Shown here: positions 1 to 11,399 of the stretch, piece after piece | Layout: each line of letters opens with the position of its first letter | Position numbering within the stretch: position 1 is the first letter of the stretch | Assembly (NCBI RefSeq): GCF_030052815.1 | Contig: NC_079503.1 | Span: 49,518,735 to 49,582,734, forward strand | Reading direction: 5' to 3' | Length of the DNA: 64,000 nucleotides | From: Hevea brasiliensis | Lineage: Eukaryota > Streptophyta > Magnoliopsida > Malpighiales > Euphorbiaceae | Position numbers and translations under genes: made by a program | Notes under the pieces: model-generated | The model's database searches: none | Told to the model about the DNA's origin: nothing | What the model saw: the letters and a program-made list of their open reading frames with translations, nothing else

Positions 1-331
1 TCGAAGTAAATCTCGGGTCTCGGTCAGATATGATAGATGTTGGCACTCCATGTAGTCGGACTATCTCATCTATGTAAATCTCTGCTAACCTCTCCAATGA
101 GTAGTCAGCTCTAACTGGTAGGAAGTGAGCTGACTTGGTTAATCTGTCCATAATCACCCATATAATATCATGCTTCCTCTATGTCAATGGTAGTCCAGTA
201 ACAAAATCCATGGTGATGTGGTCCCATTTCCACTCTGGTATGGATATAGGTTGCAACAACCCTAATGGAACCTGATGCTCAGCCTTAACCTATCGGCATC
301 TCAAACATCGAGTCACAAAATCACCAATCTC
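1..331 (-). pseudogene. Gy-A integrase, zinc-finger end to catalytic core (partial)
   Basis: Translated on the minus strand, this piece begins at the second half of the HHCC zinc finger (CLRC), passes the first catalytic Asp region (MDFVTGLP) and [12 protein letters not shown], and reaches the second catalytic Asp in SDRDPRFTS at the left edge. The integrase would insert the cDNA into the host genome. Two in-frame stops are visible (after CLRCR and after GLPLT), so it is not functional. The preceding half of the zinc finger lies at about 4034-4090, on the other side of solo LTR sL1, which confirms that the two pieces were one gene. Confidence 0.88.
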
Positions 332-365
332 TGTCACACCCTACACCTCCGTGAGATGTAACATG

Positions 366-436
366 ATCCCGTAGTATACCTAATGAATTACCAAACTTCG
401 CCAACTGATAACCCATTAAATATACTACAAGGAATT
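366..436 (-). other. U5 long hairpin in sL1
   Basis: Inverted repeat: arm GTAGTATACCTAATG pairs imperfectly with ATTAAATATACTAC, extended by GATCCC and AAGGAAT on the outside. It lies about 35-105 bp from the LTR end that would adjoin the PBS. The same structure recurs in the other LTRs of the window. Confidence 0.6.
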
Positions 437-965
437 TTAAACCTTTTCTTATTTCTTTTTACAGTGGTGAGCACTTTTGACAGGTGTTAACAATTTTTTA
501 ATCAAAGTTAAATTACATATTAGGTCTAAAATAGCCACAAATTTTATAAAAATTTTCGCAGAGTGCCGTCTGTATTTGGAGCAAAACAGTTCTTCAAAAA
601 CTTGTAGAAAACACTTCCAATATATTTGTTTCAGTCCCAAACTCTAATATGGCTCAACACAAATCAATTTTCTCAAACATAAGTCAAACTCAATTCAACA
701 TCACTTTCAGTAGTTTCAAAAATATAATGCAAAATGACTAAGTATTTCAAAGCTGAGATAAGAAAATTATAATACAACATTTTTACAGGCCAAAATAATT
801 TATAACTTTAGTTTACAACTGCTCAAGACCAAGTACAATATATACATACAGTGCACATACATTATAATAATATTTACAAAGAAGTGGTATACTCAATATA
901 CCCGGTAAAATCCCCAAAGTATAGCACAAGCAACCTACTCTGCTGCTTTATCTGTCTGTCTACCT

Positions 966-1008
966 GCGACAACAATGAAAAAGCTATCGCTGAGTAAAAT
1001 TTACTCAG
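966..1008 (-). other. Conserved double hairpin, sL1 copy
   Basis: First stem GCGACA (966-971) with TATCGC (985-990), containing one mismatch or wobble pair. Second stem CTGAGTAAA with TTTACTCAG (990-1008). It is followed by the conserved TGGTGCA. See the copies in the other LTRs. Confidence 0.6.
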
Positions 1009-3790
1009 TGGTGCATAATAATAATTTAAAATGCGGTATATAAAACATTTATTGATAATTCACAATTCAAATGATTCACAATTTCATGTCACAATTTTCA
1101 AAGCTCATATAATATAAATTTGATCAAACAATTGAATAACACAGTGTTGCTAATTAATAATACAACTTAGGTCATGACACAAACTTTTCTGAACATGCCG
1201 TGTTGTACACCACGATAAGGCATACTCACCCTACTAATCGAAATCAATGAGGGAGGTGGCTAGCTAGCTAATGAGAACTCATCTATACTCACCTCAGACT
1301 GACATGTCAAAGAGGGAGGAATATAGTGTACCTATCAGAGCACTTGTAGGCGTTACGTATCGCCATCCCTGCAAGCTCCTGAGTTCACGCGTGAGAGTTC
1401 CCAGGAATTATAGGCATTAACTATCGCCGTCCCTACTTTGCTCTAATACCACTAAACACAATTTATCTCAAAATTTCCATTTTCAAAGTAGGCAACACAA
1501 TAATTTCCAAATAAAATTCCCAAAGCCAAAATAATAAAAAATTATTCATAACTCATTTCTCCAAATAAATTTTCTAGTAAAAGCAGTGAATATAAAAAGT
1601 ATTATGCACAGACCTGGTTTGAGTCACCTCTAGGCCTTGACTCAATGTTCCTTATGCTTTTCAATATCCTTTTCAACTGAAACACACAATTTGAAGTGTT
1701 TCAGTACTCATTTAAATTGTCTCTGACAATAAGATTCAATATTTAATTTATTTAATTCTATTGTTTTTCTTAGTCAATCTATAATGCTGACCTTTGATGC
1801 ACTCTAGGTGAATTAGGTTTAATGTTACCAATATGTCACATTTTGCATTTCAATATGCTAACAATATAGTGCAATTTACCATTTTTACAAGTTAGCATTC
1901 ATTGCCAAATTATTTCAAGCATCATTGTATGTAAATGTCAAGTTCTCAATTTTTGTTTACTAGATTGGTCTAGCTTAAAGTCCTATTTCTCTTGGTTTTT
2001 AGCTTCTAGTCAAAGAAGGAAAATTGTAGCTCTCTGTCTTATTGCAATCGGGACAAAATTTCAGGTCATTATGAGTTGTATAGACCAAGATATGGTCAAT
2101 TTACTAAAGCTGGACAGATTGCACTTAAATGGCAACTTTAGGTCATTTTTAGGTCATTTCTGGTTATGGCAGTTTTTATACCCGAATTTGTGCAAGTCTT
2201 TTGACTTGCTTATGGTCATTTCTGGGTTTTGGTGTCTTCATAAGAGTTGTAGCTCTGTGTCTAGTCTATTCATGGTAAAAAGTTTAGGTCATTTGGACCT
2301 GTTTTGAGTGAGTTATGGCCAAAACACTAACTGCTGCCCAAATGGTCAATTTTCAGGCTTTCAAGTCACTAATCCGGATTTGGTCATTTTTAAGGTCAGT
2401 TTCTAGGCAGAATTTTGGCAACATTTCCACATGAAAGTTGGCCTATTTGGTGTCTAGTTTCACCCCCCATTGGCCTCATACCAATTGGGTTCAGAATTTT
2501 GCACTTATAACCTAATTTAGTTACTGCCAACAACACACAACCTGTATAAGACAACTACACTTCCAATTTGACATTCTTTCTCCTCCTCATGACTTCATTA
2601 TTCATTCATAGCACTTCTACAAATACTAAACACAATTCCAGCAAGCATATTGGGTAGAACACTCAAGTGCTCAATGCACACAATTCACCATTAAAGTCCA
2701 AAATTCACATCTACCCAAATTCAATGTACATCAACACTTATTTTACACATACACTTCCATGGCAATTATACAAACTGCCCACAATTCAACACCATCATAT
2801 TTCATTAATAAACTTCATATTCACACACAAAAATTCATGATATTATAGGCTGCCAAACATGGCAGTTTGCCAAAGCTTTAAGGTCCCATTTCAAACCCTT
2901 CATTCAAGCACTAACATGCACATACTTGGATATTAACCTACTACAACTTTTATTTGAGTTAAGCAACCTTAATTCCCATCCATTAAATATAAGAATAAGT
3001 CACTAACCATGCATTTTCATGGCTGCCAAAACTAAGGTTCACCAATAATCAATCATTTCCTCAAATTTTCTTAGCAATTCAACTTACCCAAAGCTCAACA
3101 CAAGGATTAGTGAAGGAAAATGGGATGATTAAGCACTAACCTTTTTTGAGCTTCAACAAAACTTCATTAAATCCTCTTTTTTTTTTTGCTTCCAACATGC
3201 TGCCCAAGGTGTGTGTACAAGCTTTAATGAAGAAACCAAGTGGAAATGAGGCTTGAATCATGAGTGCATGGTGGTGGAGTGAGGTTTGGCCATGGAGGAT
3301 TTCCATGGTGTTTCTCTCTGCTGGTTTATTTCCAAGGTTGAAGATAAACATTTCTGTCTCAAATTGGCTTATATTTGTGTCCCAAAATCTGAGTTAGTGG
3401 AGCACTAACCATAAATTAATGATTTAATTACTTAAAGTTCCATAATTTGCACATTTGCCTCATTTCTTCCACTATTTATAAAATGTACTTCATTTTTATT
3501 TTTCATGACATTTTCAAAGTGTAATATCATTTATTTTTAATGGACATTGAGGTCAAAAGGCAACTAGGTGTCAAATGACCAAAATGCCCCTCTTCAGGTT
3601 TTATTCTCGATTTTTCGGTAACACCAATTTTTGTCTGTTTCTCGATTTTCGTTTTTCTTTGTACTAATTTATTAATTTTCCTTTGATATTTCTAGTGTCA
3701 ATTACATTTCAATAAACCTTTACTTATGTCCCAAAATTTAATTCCGAGGGTTCCCTGCAGTCCTGGGGTCGGCTATTGCCAGTGCCGTAA

Positions 3791-3837
3791 CTTCCCCGTG
3801 CGGTCACCCATCGCTGCGGTGCTGGCTCGTTTAACTT
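3791..3837 (-). promoter_or_regulatory. 5S rRNA-like internal promoter block, sL1 copy
   Basis: On the minus strand it reads AAGTTAAACGAGC, then GCGATGGGTGACC, then GGGGAAGTT. These match box A and box C of plant 5S rRNA in order. It lies about 180-220 bp from the LTR start. Resemblance is seen; promoter function is inferred. Confidence 0.6.
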
Positions 3838-4013
3838 AGTTTCATTTCATTGCTATTATTTTTCCTTTGTTTTTCTTATATTTTGCTTTCTTGTATTTCA
3901 TTATTTTATGTCTCCTCACTAATATTTAAATTTAGTTCTAGGCATCCTAACTGCCCGAACAAACATTGGTCACTGGAACAGTAGAACGCACTACTGAACA
4001 TAGGGGTGTTACA

Positions 4014-5005
4014 ATCTCTTTCTTCATTTCAGGCTACCAATAATGTATTTTCAGGTGTTGGTACATCTTGGCACTTCCAAGGTGCATAGCATGAAAGCTA
4101 CTGTGCACCTCTTTCAAGATATTCTTCTTTAGTTCCTCATCTCCTGGTGCACATATTCTGCCTTTATAATACAAGCACCCATCTCCTTTCAACTCAAAGT
4201 TAGTCTCCTTCCCCTCTTGAGTTCTGCCAATAACAGTTAGCAACTTTTCATCCTTTAACTGTGCTTCTTATATTTACTGTAACAAGTTTGGTTTTACAAG
4301 CAACTCAGCCAAAATTTCCCCATCCTGTGCTAAAGACAATTGAGCATTCAGTGCTCTCAAAGCCATCATGGACTTCCTGCTCAGTGCGTCAGCCACTACA
4401 TTTGCCTTTAAGGAATTCAATCCATCTTTTCTATCTCAAATTGAGTTCCTTCTGGGTTGGCAAATACTTCAGACTCTTATGATTCGTATAGATGTAGCAT
4501 TTCTCACCATATAGGTAATGCCTCCATATCTTTAATGCGAATATTATTGCTACCAATTCTAGATCATGAGTTGGGTAGTTCTTTTCATGTGGCCTTAGCT
4601 ATCTGGAAGCATAGGCAACTACTTTCCCTTCCTGCATCAGAACACACCCAAGCCCATTGTGAGAGGCATCACTGTAGATCACATAGTCATTCTCTGAATC
4701 TGGCTGTGTCAACACTGGAGCTTCTGTAAGCATAGCCTTCAACTTCTCAAAACTGGTTTAACATTTATCATTCCAATCAAACTTTGCATTCTTATATAGT
4801 AACTTAGTCAGTGGGGCTGCTATAAGGGAGAATTCCTTCACAAATCTCCTGTAGTATCCTATTAACCCCAAAAAGCTTTTGACCTCTGTTACATTTCTGG
4901 GAGGCTTCCAATCAACTATTACTTCAATCTTCCTTGGATCTACCTTGATCCCATCTACTAATACAATGTGTCCAAGGAAGGATATCTCATCCAACCAGAA
5001 GTCAC
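4014..5005 (-). pseudogene. Gy-A pol: end of RT, RNase H, start of integrase
   Basis: Reading leftward from 5005: the RT thumb/connection ([11 protein letters not shown], then [16 protein letters not shown], about 4758-5005), RNase H with a DASHNGLG motif near 4650-4690 and PTHDLEL near 4570, then the integrase zinc finger (HAMHLGSAKMYQHLK, about 4034-4110). The stretch 4244-4757 contains stops and frame breaks between RNase H and integrase. The right end stops at target duplication GTCAC (5001-5005), beyond which Gy-B is inserted; the RT resumes at 16793 with CISKCD-type sequence. It would have copied RNA to cDNA and degraded the RNA; now non-functional. Confidence 0.88.
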
Positions 5006-5655
5006 TGTCACACCTTACCCCTCTGTAAGGCATAACATGATCCCGTAGAATACTTAATGAACTACTGAACTTCACTTACCGATAACTCATTAAGTACCCT
5101 ACAAGGGATTTTAAAATGATTTTCTTACATTTTGGAAGTGGTGAGCATTTTAGTGAGAATTAAAAACCATTATTCAAGGTTTAAATACTAGTGAAAATTT
5201 TTGTCCATTTAAATTTTGCCGCAAATTTTATAAAAATTTTAACAGAGTTCCGTTTGTAATTGGAGAAAACAGTTCTTCAAATACCTAAAAAAAACACTTC
5301 CAAAAGTTTTTCACAACTCCTAACCTTCAATAAATCTCAATCAACCCAATTCAATCACTTCAAAGTAATTTCCACAATACAAATCAAAATTCATCATCTC
5401 AAAATTTTTAATACTTCATTCACAAGGCATAAATCATGAAATTCATATGTACAAATATTAAATTTACGAAAGGAAATCCAAAATAATATTATTACAATTT
5501 ATTTACAACTACTCAACTTACATTGATACATACAATATTTCTATATTTACATCAAAATTATCTACAAGGGTATAAACTAATACCCGTATAAAATGATCGA
5601 TGTGGTCCACAATTCGATAGTAGCTCACTCTGCTGCTTTCTCCTTGCTCTTATCT

Positions 5656-5697
5656 GCGACAGCAAAATAAGCTATCGCTGAGTATAAAAATACTCAG
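5656..5697 (-). other. Conserved double hairpin, Gy-B 3' LTR copy
   Basis: GCGACAGC (5656-5663) pairs with GCTATCGC (5671-5678) allowing one wobble. CTGAGTA (5678-5684) pairs perfectly with TACTCAG (5691-5697). TGGTGCA follows. Confidence 0.6.
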
Positions 5698-8233
5698 TGG
5701 TGCACAATAAAAATTTAAAATGCAATACATAAATCATTCATTGATGAACACAATTTGAATACTTCTCAATCACATTTCACAACTATCAAAGCTCATAACA
5801 ATTCCATTTAGTCAAATAATTTATTAAACACAGTGTTGCCAAAATCATATACACAACTTACGCCATGACACAAAATTTTCGATCAATGTCGTGTTGTACA
5901 CCACGACAAAGCAATCTCAACCCCATTAATCGAAAATCAATAAGGGAGGTGGCTAGCTAGCTAATGAGTACTCATCCGATCTCAACATCAACTGGCAAGC
6001 CAGAGAGGGAGGAAAATAAATGATCTCAACCCCATAAATGGAGGAGGAATAATGTGATACTGTCATGCTAAGTGTGAACATAAAATCAATTCAAAACAAT
6101 TTATTCAAACAATTTATGAGAAATCTGATCAATTTCCAAAGTCACATTTACGAATATAAAATGGCAGCACAGTACATAATTAATCAAAGAAGTCAAATTT
6201 TTGAGATTAAAATATTTAAACAATTATTATTGTGCACAAACCTGACGGGAGTCACCTTTAGGCCTTGACTCAGTCTCTTTGAGTTTCCAAGTCTTTTTCA
6301 GCTGAAACACAGTTTCACAGTGTTTCAGTACCATAACTTAGCATAAATCCAAAAATAAATTTCACTTCATTTTTACCTAGCTTTAATGTACTAATTTCGA
6401 CGTTCTCGAAGTTTATGTGTTTCGGGTTACTATTCACTACACTATTCAAGTCAAATTGTTGACTTTTTAAGGCTTAATAGGTATGGGAACTCCCACTTCA
6501 CCCACATACCACATTTTGGTCATTAAATTTGTTGGTTTTTGTCATTTTCTCAAAGATTAAATCCTTTTGGCCAAATTGTCAAATTTTCAGTTTTGGTGCT
6601 CCAAGTTGCACTGTTCCATTGGCAATTTTACTGTTGGAATTTGGCAAAACTTCCTTATAGAAAATGTTCCTTAATGTCTTAAGTTTATTCTCATTTTTGG
6701 ATCACCTCAATTGGAGTTTTGTAGCTCAAGTTATGGCCATTTGAACTAGGGCTGCCGGATTGAAAACAACCCAAATTTTCTGGGCAATTCTAGTGCTGGC
6801 AGATTTGAGTCACCAACTTGGGGTGGCCAAATGGCTTGGTTGCTGGCAGAATTTGGACTTGTGTTCCTCATGAAAGTTTTAGGTCTATATCTCATCTAAC
6901 CACTGGTAAAATTTCAGGTCAATTTGACCTATCTAGTTCGAGTTATGACCAAATGAATAAACACTGTTCATTTGGTCAGTTTGTACAGTGGCAGACTGCT
7001 CTTATTCAACTTTGGTCAATTTGTTTACTAGGTTTTGGTCACTTTTTGGGCATGGTTCCTAAATGAAAATTGTGTCATTTTATGTCTATTTTCATCCCCA
7101 ATTGGTACCATATCAATTGGACTTGTAAAATTTTAGTTTTTGTCCTTCAAAGTTGACTTGGTCATGCTGCCAGAAGCATGACCATTCAACCTCCGAATTT
7201 GGCTTCACTTCCAACAATTCAAACACAACTCATTTGGTCACAATTGACCATTTTTCACTTCACAATAGGTCAAACATGCCATTTACTCATTTCTTACATT
7301 TTTTGTTCACAAACCCTAAGTCCCAAAACTCTAACTCAATTATTGCAATTAACTAAATTCAAAGCTCTCAACCATAATCAATAAACTAAATAAGGTTTTT
7401 AAACTCATTCAAACCCATTAAATTCATGCAAATCATGGTCCCCTTCAAGCTGGCCGAAAATTCAATAGTGGTCCTTCCCCCATATTTTCATTTCATTTAA
7501 TTAATTCTAAGCTCATTTCCACAACTAATGATGCATTTAAAGAAATAAATTGTAAGTTAGCACACTAACCTTTCTTAGATCTTCAAAACCCTATCTTTAA
7601 CTCTTCTTTCTTCTTGTAATCTTCTTCTCAAGTTGCAATAACAAGCTCTAGTGAAGTTTTTAGGGGATTTATTAAGGTTGAGTGGAGGAATTAAAGCTTA
7701 AGTGCAAGCTTTAATGGAGGATTAGCAATGGTGAAATGAAGGAGAGAGTGAGGCGGCACCAAGGAGAAGAAGAAGAGATTTTTCTATTTTTTTTTCTTTT
7801 GTTTTCTTTTATCAATTTTGCTTATGGAAAACCACAAAATCTAATTTAATAAATATTTAATTAATTTAGTTATGGCATCATGCATGAGGTCATGCATGAT
7901 GTCATCACCTTTTTACTTTTTGATTTTCCTCTTCTTTTTTTTTATTAGTTTTTTAATTTAATTCTCGATTCGGAAATTTTCTTTTCTCCGATTTTATTTG
8001 ACAGTTAGGTCAGGAGTCAGCTCTCTGGGTCAATTAACCAAATTGCCCCTCGCCGGTTCATCCCGGTTTGCAAATAATTCCATATTTCTTCCGGCTCCCT
8101 GAGCTAATTATTTGACTGGCTTAACAGTTCTTTTTCGTGATTTTCTCTTTTCCACTGTGTTCATAATGGTCCTAAGGATAGCAGCGTCACATTTTACGAT
8201 TCGAAATTTGAGTTTAAAACGACTTCGCAGTCG

Positions 8234-8280
8234 TTCCCGAGGAGGTCACCCATCGCTGTGACTCTCGGCTCGTTTAACTT
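8234..8280 (-). promoter_or_regulatory. 5S rRNA-like internal promoter block, Gy-B 3' LTR
   Basis: On the minus strand GAAGTTAAACGAGC, then CGAGAGT, then GATGGGTGACCTCCT, then CGGGAA. The 15-mer GATGGGTGACCTCCT (8240-8254) is identical to box C of plant 5S rRNA as I know it, and CGAGAGT also occurs between the boxes of 5S rRNA. This is the clearest box C match in the window. Confidence 0.68.
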
Positions 8281-8300
8281 CTTATGTTCTGTTTTTCTTA

Positions 8301-8306
8301 TTTATA
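8301..8306 (-). promoter_or_regulatory. TATA-like box in Gy-B LTR
   Basis: TATAAA on the minus strand, about 20 bp upstream (in element sense) of the 5S-like box A and about 145 bp from the LTR start. The other copy is at 16642-16647. If used, U3 would be very short and most of the LTR would be transcribed leader. Inference only. Confidence 0.4.
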
Positions 8307-8452
8307 CTTAACTAATTGAACATTACTAATTATTTGTGTTTATGGATTCTCTAGTTGTCTTAAGTATGGTTCTAATCCCCTTAATTGTCCGGACCGACAT
8401 CGGTCACCGGAACAGTAAAATATACCAGGCTATACAAATAGGGGTGTTACAA

Positions 8453-8465
8453 TTCTCCCCCCCTT
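8453..8465 (-). promoter_or_regulatory. Gy-B polypurine tract
   Basis: Element-sense AAGGGGGGGAGAA lies one base inside the 3' LTR. It is the expected primer for plus-strand DNA synthesis. The same tract is present beside the Gy-C 3' LTR (32844-32855). Confidence 0.85.
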
Positions 8466-8513
8466 AAAATAAATTTCGTCTCGAAATTTTACCTGGTATA
8501 AATCTTTGAACAG

Positions 8514-9879
8514 CTATGGGTGTTGTTTCCTCATGTTCTCCTCTCGTTCCTAAGTAGCTTCCTTGCCCGAATGATGGTTCCACAGCACTTTTACCAATGG
8601 TATCTACTTGTTCCGTAGCTGTTTCACCTCATAAGCCAGAATCTTTATGGGTTCTTCTTCATATGTGAGGTCTGGATTTACTTCAACTTCTTCTACTGGT
8701 AGTACATGAGATGGGTCTGATCGATACCTCCTCAACATAGACACATGGAAGACGTTATGTATCTTCTCCAACTCTGGAGGTAGTGCCAAATGATATGCCA
8801 AAGGACCCACTCTTTCCAATACCTCATATGGCCCGATAAAACGAGGACTTAGTTTCCCCTTTCTGCCGAATCTCATAATCCTCTTCCAAGGAGAAACCTT
8901 GAGGAAAACTTTTTCACCCACTGCATATTCAATATCCCTTCTTTTCAAATCAATATAGGACTTCTGATGGTCTGATGCAGCTTTAAGTAGGTCTCTGATC
9001 ACCCTGATTTTCTCTTCAGTCTGTTGAACAATTTCGGGTCCAATCATTTTTCTTTCACCCACGTCATCCCAACACAACGGGGTTCTACATTTCGTGCCAT
9101 ACAAAGCTTCATATGGAGGCATCCCAATGCTTGATTGGTAGCTGTTGTTGTAAGCAAACTCAATCAAAGGCTAGTGTGTATCCCAACTACCCTCAAACTC
9201 AATCACACAAGCCTGTAGTATGTCCTCCAAGATCTGAATTACCCTCTCAGACTGGCCATCTATCTGTGGGTGGAATGCAGTACTGAAGTTCAATCTAGTT
9301 CCTAGGGCTCTCTGAAGACTACCCCAGAATCTAGAAGTGAACCTAGGATCTCTGTCTGATACAATGGATACTGGCACTTCATGAAGTCTCACAATCTCAT
9401 CAATGTACAACCTGGCCAATCTGTCTAAACTGTAGTCCATTCGAACTGGCAGAAAATGAGCAGACTTAGTCAGTCTGTCGACAATGACCCACACTACATC
9501 ATGACTCTTCTGTGTCCTCGGAAGTCCCATTACAAAATCCATTATTATTCTCTCCCATTTCCATTCTGGCACTGGTAGTGGATGTAACAACCCAGTTGGT
9601 ACTTGATGCTCTGCCTTTACTTGCTGACAAGTCAGGCATTTGGATACAAACTCTGCCACATCTCTTTTCAAACCCATCCACCAGTAATGCTCCTTTAGCC
9701 CTCTATACATTTTTGTACCACTTGGGTGCATAGCAAAAGGAGACTCATGTGCTTCTTTCAAAATGATCTGCCTCAAATCAACATCATTAGGAACACACAC
9801 TCTACCCTGGTGTAGCAGTAGACCATCACCTCTAATTGAGAACTCTGGTTTCTTGCCCTGCTGGACTTCTTCCAATAGC
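8514..9879 (-). pseudogene. Gy-B integrase and chromodomain
   Basis: The HHCC zinc finger is intact (His in [11 protein letters not shown] near 9730-9755; CLTC near 9635). The catalytic core shows MDFVMGLP (about 9520-9545), [12 protein letters not shown] (about 9325-9365) and [12 protein letters not shown] with the Glu (about 9235-9275). TAG 9171-9173 cuts the core end at a Leu codon. The C-terminal domain has KLSPRFIGPYEVLERVG and HNVFHVSMLRRY. The chromodomain (LRNK, then PLVKVLWNHHSG) is broken by stops at 8604 and 8550. In chromoviruses this domain guides insertion to heterochromatin. Confidence 0.9.
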
Positions 9880-11399
9880 TTCTGATACCTTTCATCATTC
9901 TGAGTAGCCATTTTGATCTGATCAATCAACACTGGCTGTATATGCCATGCAACTGCTGTCTGCCCCTCATCATTAATCTCTAAACTGGCATGTAATGATC
10001 TCAACTCATGTACCAAAGACAAAGGAGTAATCTGTAGACTCGCCATAGTCTTGCAACTTAGGGCGTCAGCCACAACATTAGCTTTCCCTGGCTGATAGTC
10101 TATTAGACAATCATAGTCTTTTATCAACTCTAACCATCTCCTCTGTCTCAAATTCAACTCTTTTTGGGTGCCCAAATACTTCAAACTCTTATGATCTGTG
10201 TAGATGTAACATTTCTCCCACTACAAATAATGTCTCCAGATCTTAAGAGCAAACACAATAGCTGCAAGCTCCAAATCATGTGTTGGATAAATCCTCTCAT
10301 GCAGTTTTAGCTGGCGTGATGCATACGCAACAACATTTCGATCTTGCATCAACACACAACCTAACCCATTATGAGAAGCATCGCTGTAAATTGTATATTC
10401 TTTACCCGGTGTAGGTAAAGTCAGGACTGGAGCCTCAGTCAAACATCTCTTCAATTCATCAAAACTTTGCTGGCATTTGTCCGTCCACTGAAATTTCACA
10501 TCCTTTCTAAGTAGCTTGGTCAATGGAGATGCCAACATGGAGAATCCCTTCACAAATCGACGATAGTATCCAGTTAACCCTAGAAAACTGCGAATCTTTG
10601 TGACATTTCTGGGTGGCTTCCAATTAAGGACGGCTTCAACCTTACTTGGATCTACCTTGATGCCCTCTTCTGATACTACATGCCTCAAGAAAGATATCTC
10701 CTTCAGCCAAAATTCACACTTCGACAGTTTGGCATATAGCTGTTTCTCCCTCAAAGTCTGTAGTACAATCCGCAGATGTCTATCATGGTCTTCTGTATTC
10801 CTCGAATAGACCAATATATCATCAATAAATACCACAACAAACTGGTCGAGGTATGGTTTGAAGATAGTGTTCATCAGATCCATAAAAGCAATCGGAGCAT
10901 TAGTTAACCCGAATGGCATGACCAAGAACTCATAATGGCCATAGCGGGTTCTGAAGGCAGTTTTAGGTATACTCTGCTCTTGTACTTTCAGCTGATAATA
11001 ACCTGATCTCAGGTCAATTTTGGAGAACACAGCTGCACCCCTCAACTGATCAAATAGGTCATCAATGCGGGGCAATGGGTATCTATTCTTTATTATCACC
11101 TTATTCAACTGCCGATAGTCAATGCATAACCGGAGAGTGCCATCTTTCTTCTTAACAAACAACACTGGCTCTCCCCAAGGTGACACACTAGGGCGGATAA
11201 AGCCCTTATTAAGCAGCTCTTGCAACTGCACTTTCAATTCTTTTAGTTCTGCTGGTGCCATTCTGTATGGTGTTATGGAGATTGGGTCCACACCAGGCAT
11301 AACATCAATTTCAAACTGCACTTCTCTTTCTGGAGGTAATCCTGGCAACTCATCAGGAAACACATCCGGAAAGTCACATACAGTAGGAATGTCCTTCAG
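9880..11399 (-). pseudogene. Gy-B reverse transcriptase and RNase H
   Basis: The RT is complete: [18 protein letters not shown] (about 11100-11155), [15 protein letters not shown] (about 10985-11030), [11 protein letters not shown] (about 10890-10925) and the catalytic FIDDILVYS (about 10800-10830, the YxDD box). The thumb/connection motif [16 protein letters not shown] is at about 10545-10590. RNase H begins with the first Asp in [10 protein letters not shown] (about 10370-10400) and contains [24 protein letters not shown] at 10221-10223, at a Tyr codon in the related Gy-C, interrupts RNase H between its active-site motifs. The TDHKSLKYL motif and [13 protein letters not shown] follow in the same frame. 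Confidence 0.92.

Larger units (their letters stand above)
332..4013 (-). repeat. Solo LTR sL1 (3,682 bp), TSD ATCTC
   Basis: Begins TGTCACACC and ends GGGGTGTTACA (5'-TG...CA-3'), flanked on both sides by ATCTC (327-331 and 4014-4018). It interrupts the integrase of Gy-A, whose reading continues beyond it. No internal region or second LTR is present, so this is a solo LTR, normally the product of LTR-LTR recombination. Sense orientation is minus, because the gypsy elements of the window that carry such LTRs have their PBS next to the TGTCACACC end. It holds no credible gene; short ORFs at 2071-2307 and 3136-3351 have no recognisable domain. It contains a 5S-like block at 3791-3837, a double hairpin at 966-1008 and a U5 hairpin at 366-436. 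Confidence 0.95.
5006..8451 (-). repeat. Gy-B 3' LTR (3,446 bp)
   Basis: Starts TGTCACACCTTACC and ends GGGGTGTTACA; the internal polypurine tract follows directly at 8453. Nearly collinear with the LTR at 13336-16792. It contains a U5 hairpin (about 5040-5110), a double hairpin (5656-5697), a 5S-like block (8234-8280) and a TATA-like box (8301-8306). Short ORFs at 6065-6268, 6818-7066 and 7153-7384 recur in the other LTR and have no domain; I do not regard them as genes. Confidence 0.95.

Noticed and set aside
3721..3840. A complete 5S rRNA gene
   Set aside because: Only the box A to box C part is recognisable; the 5' third of 5S rRNA and a T-run terminator are not found, so I call it 5S-like and not a 5S gene.
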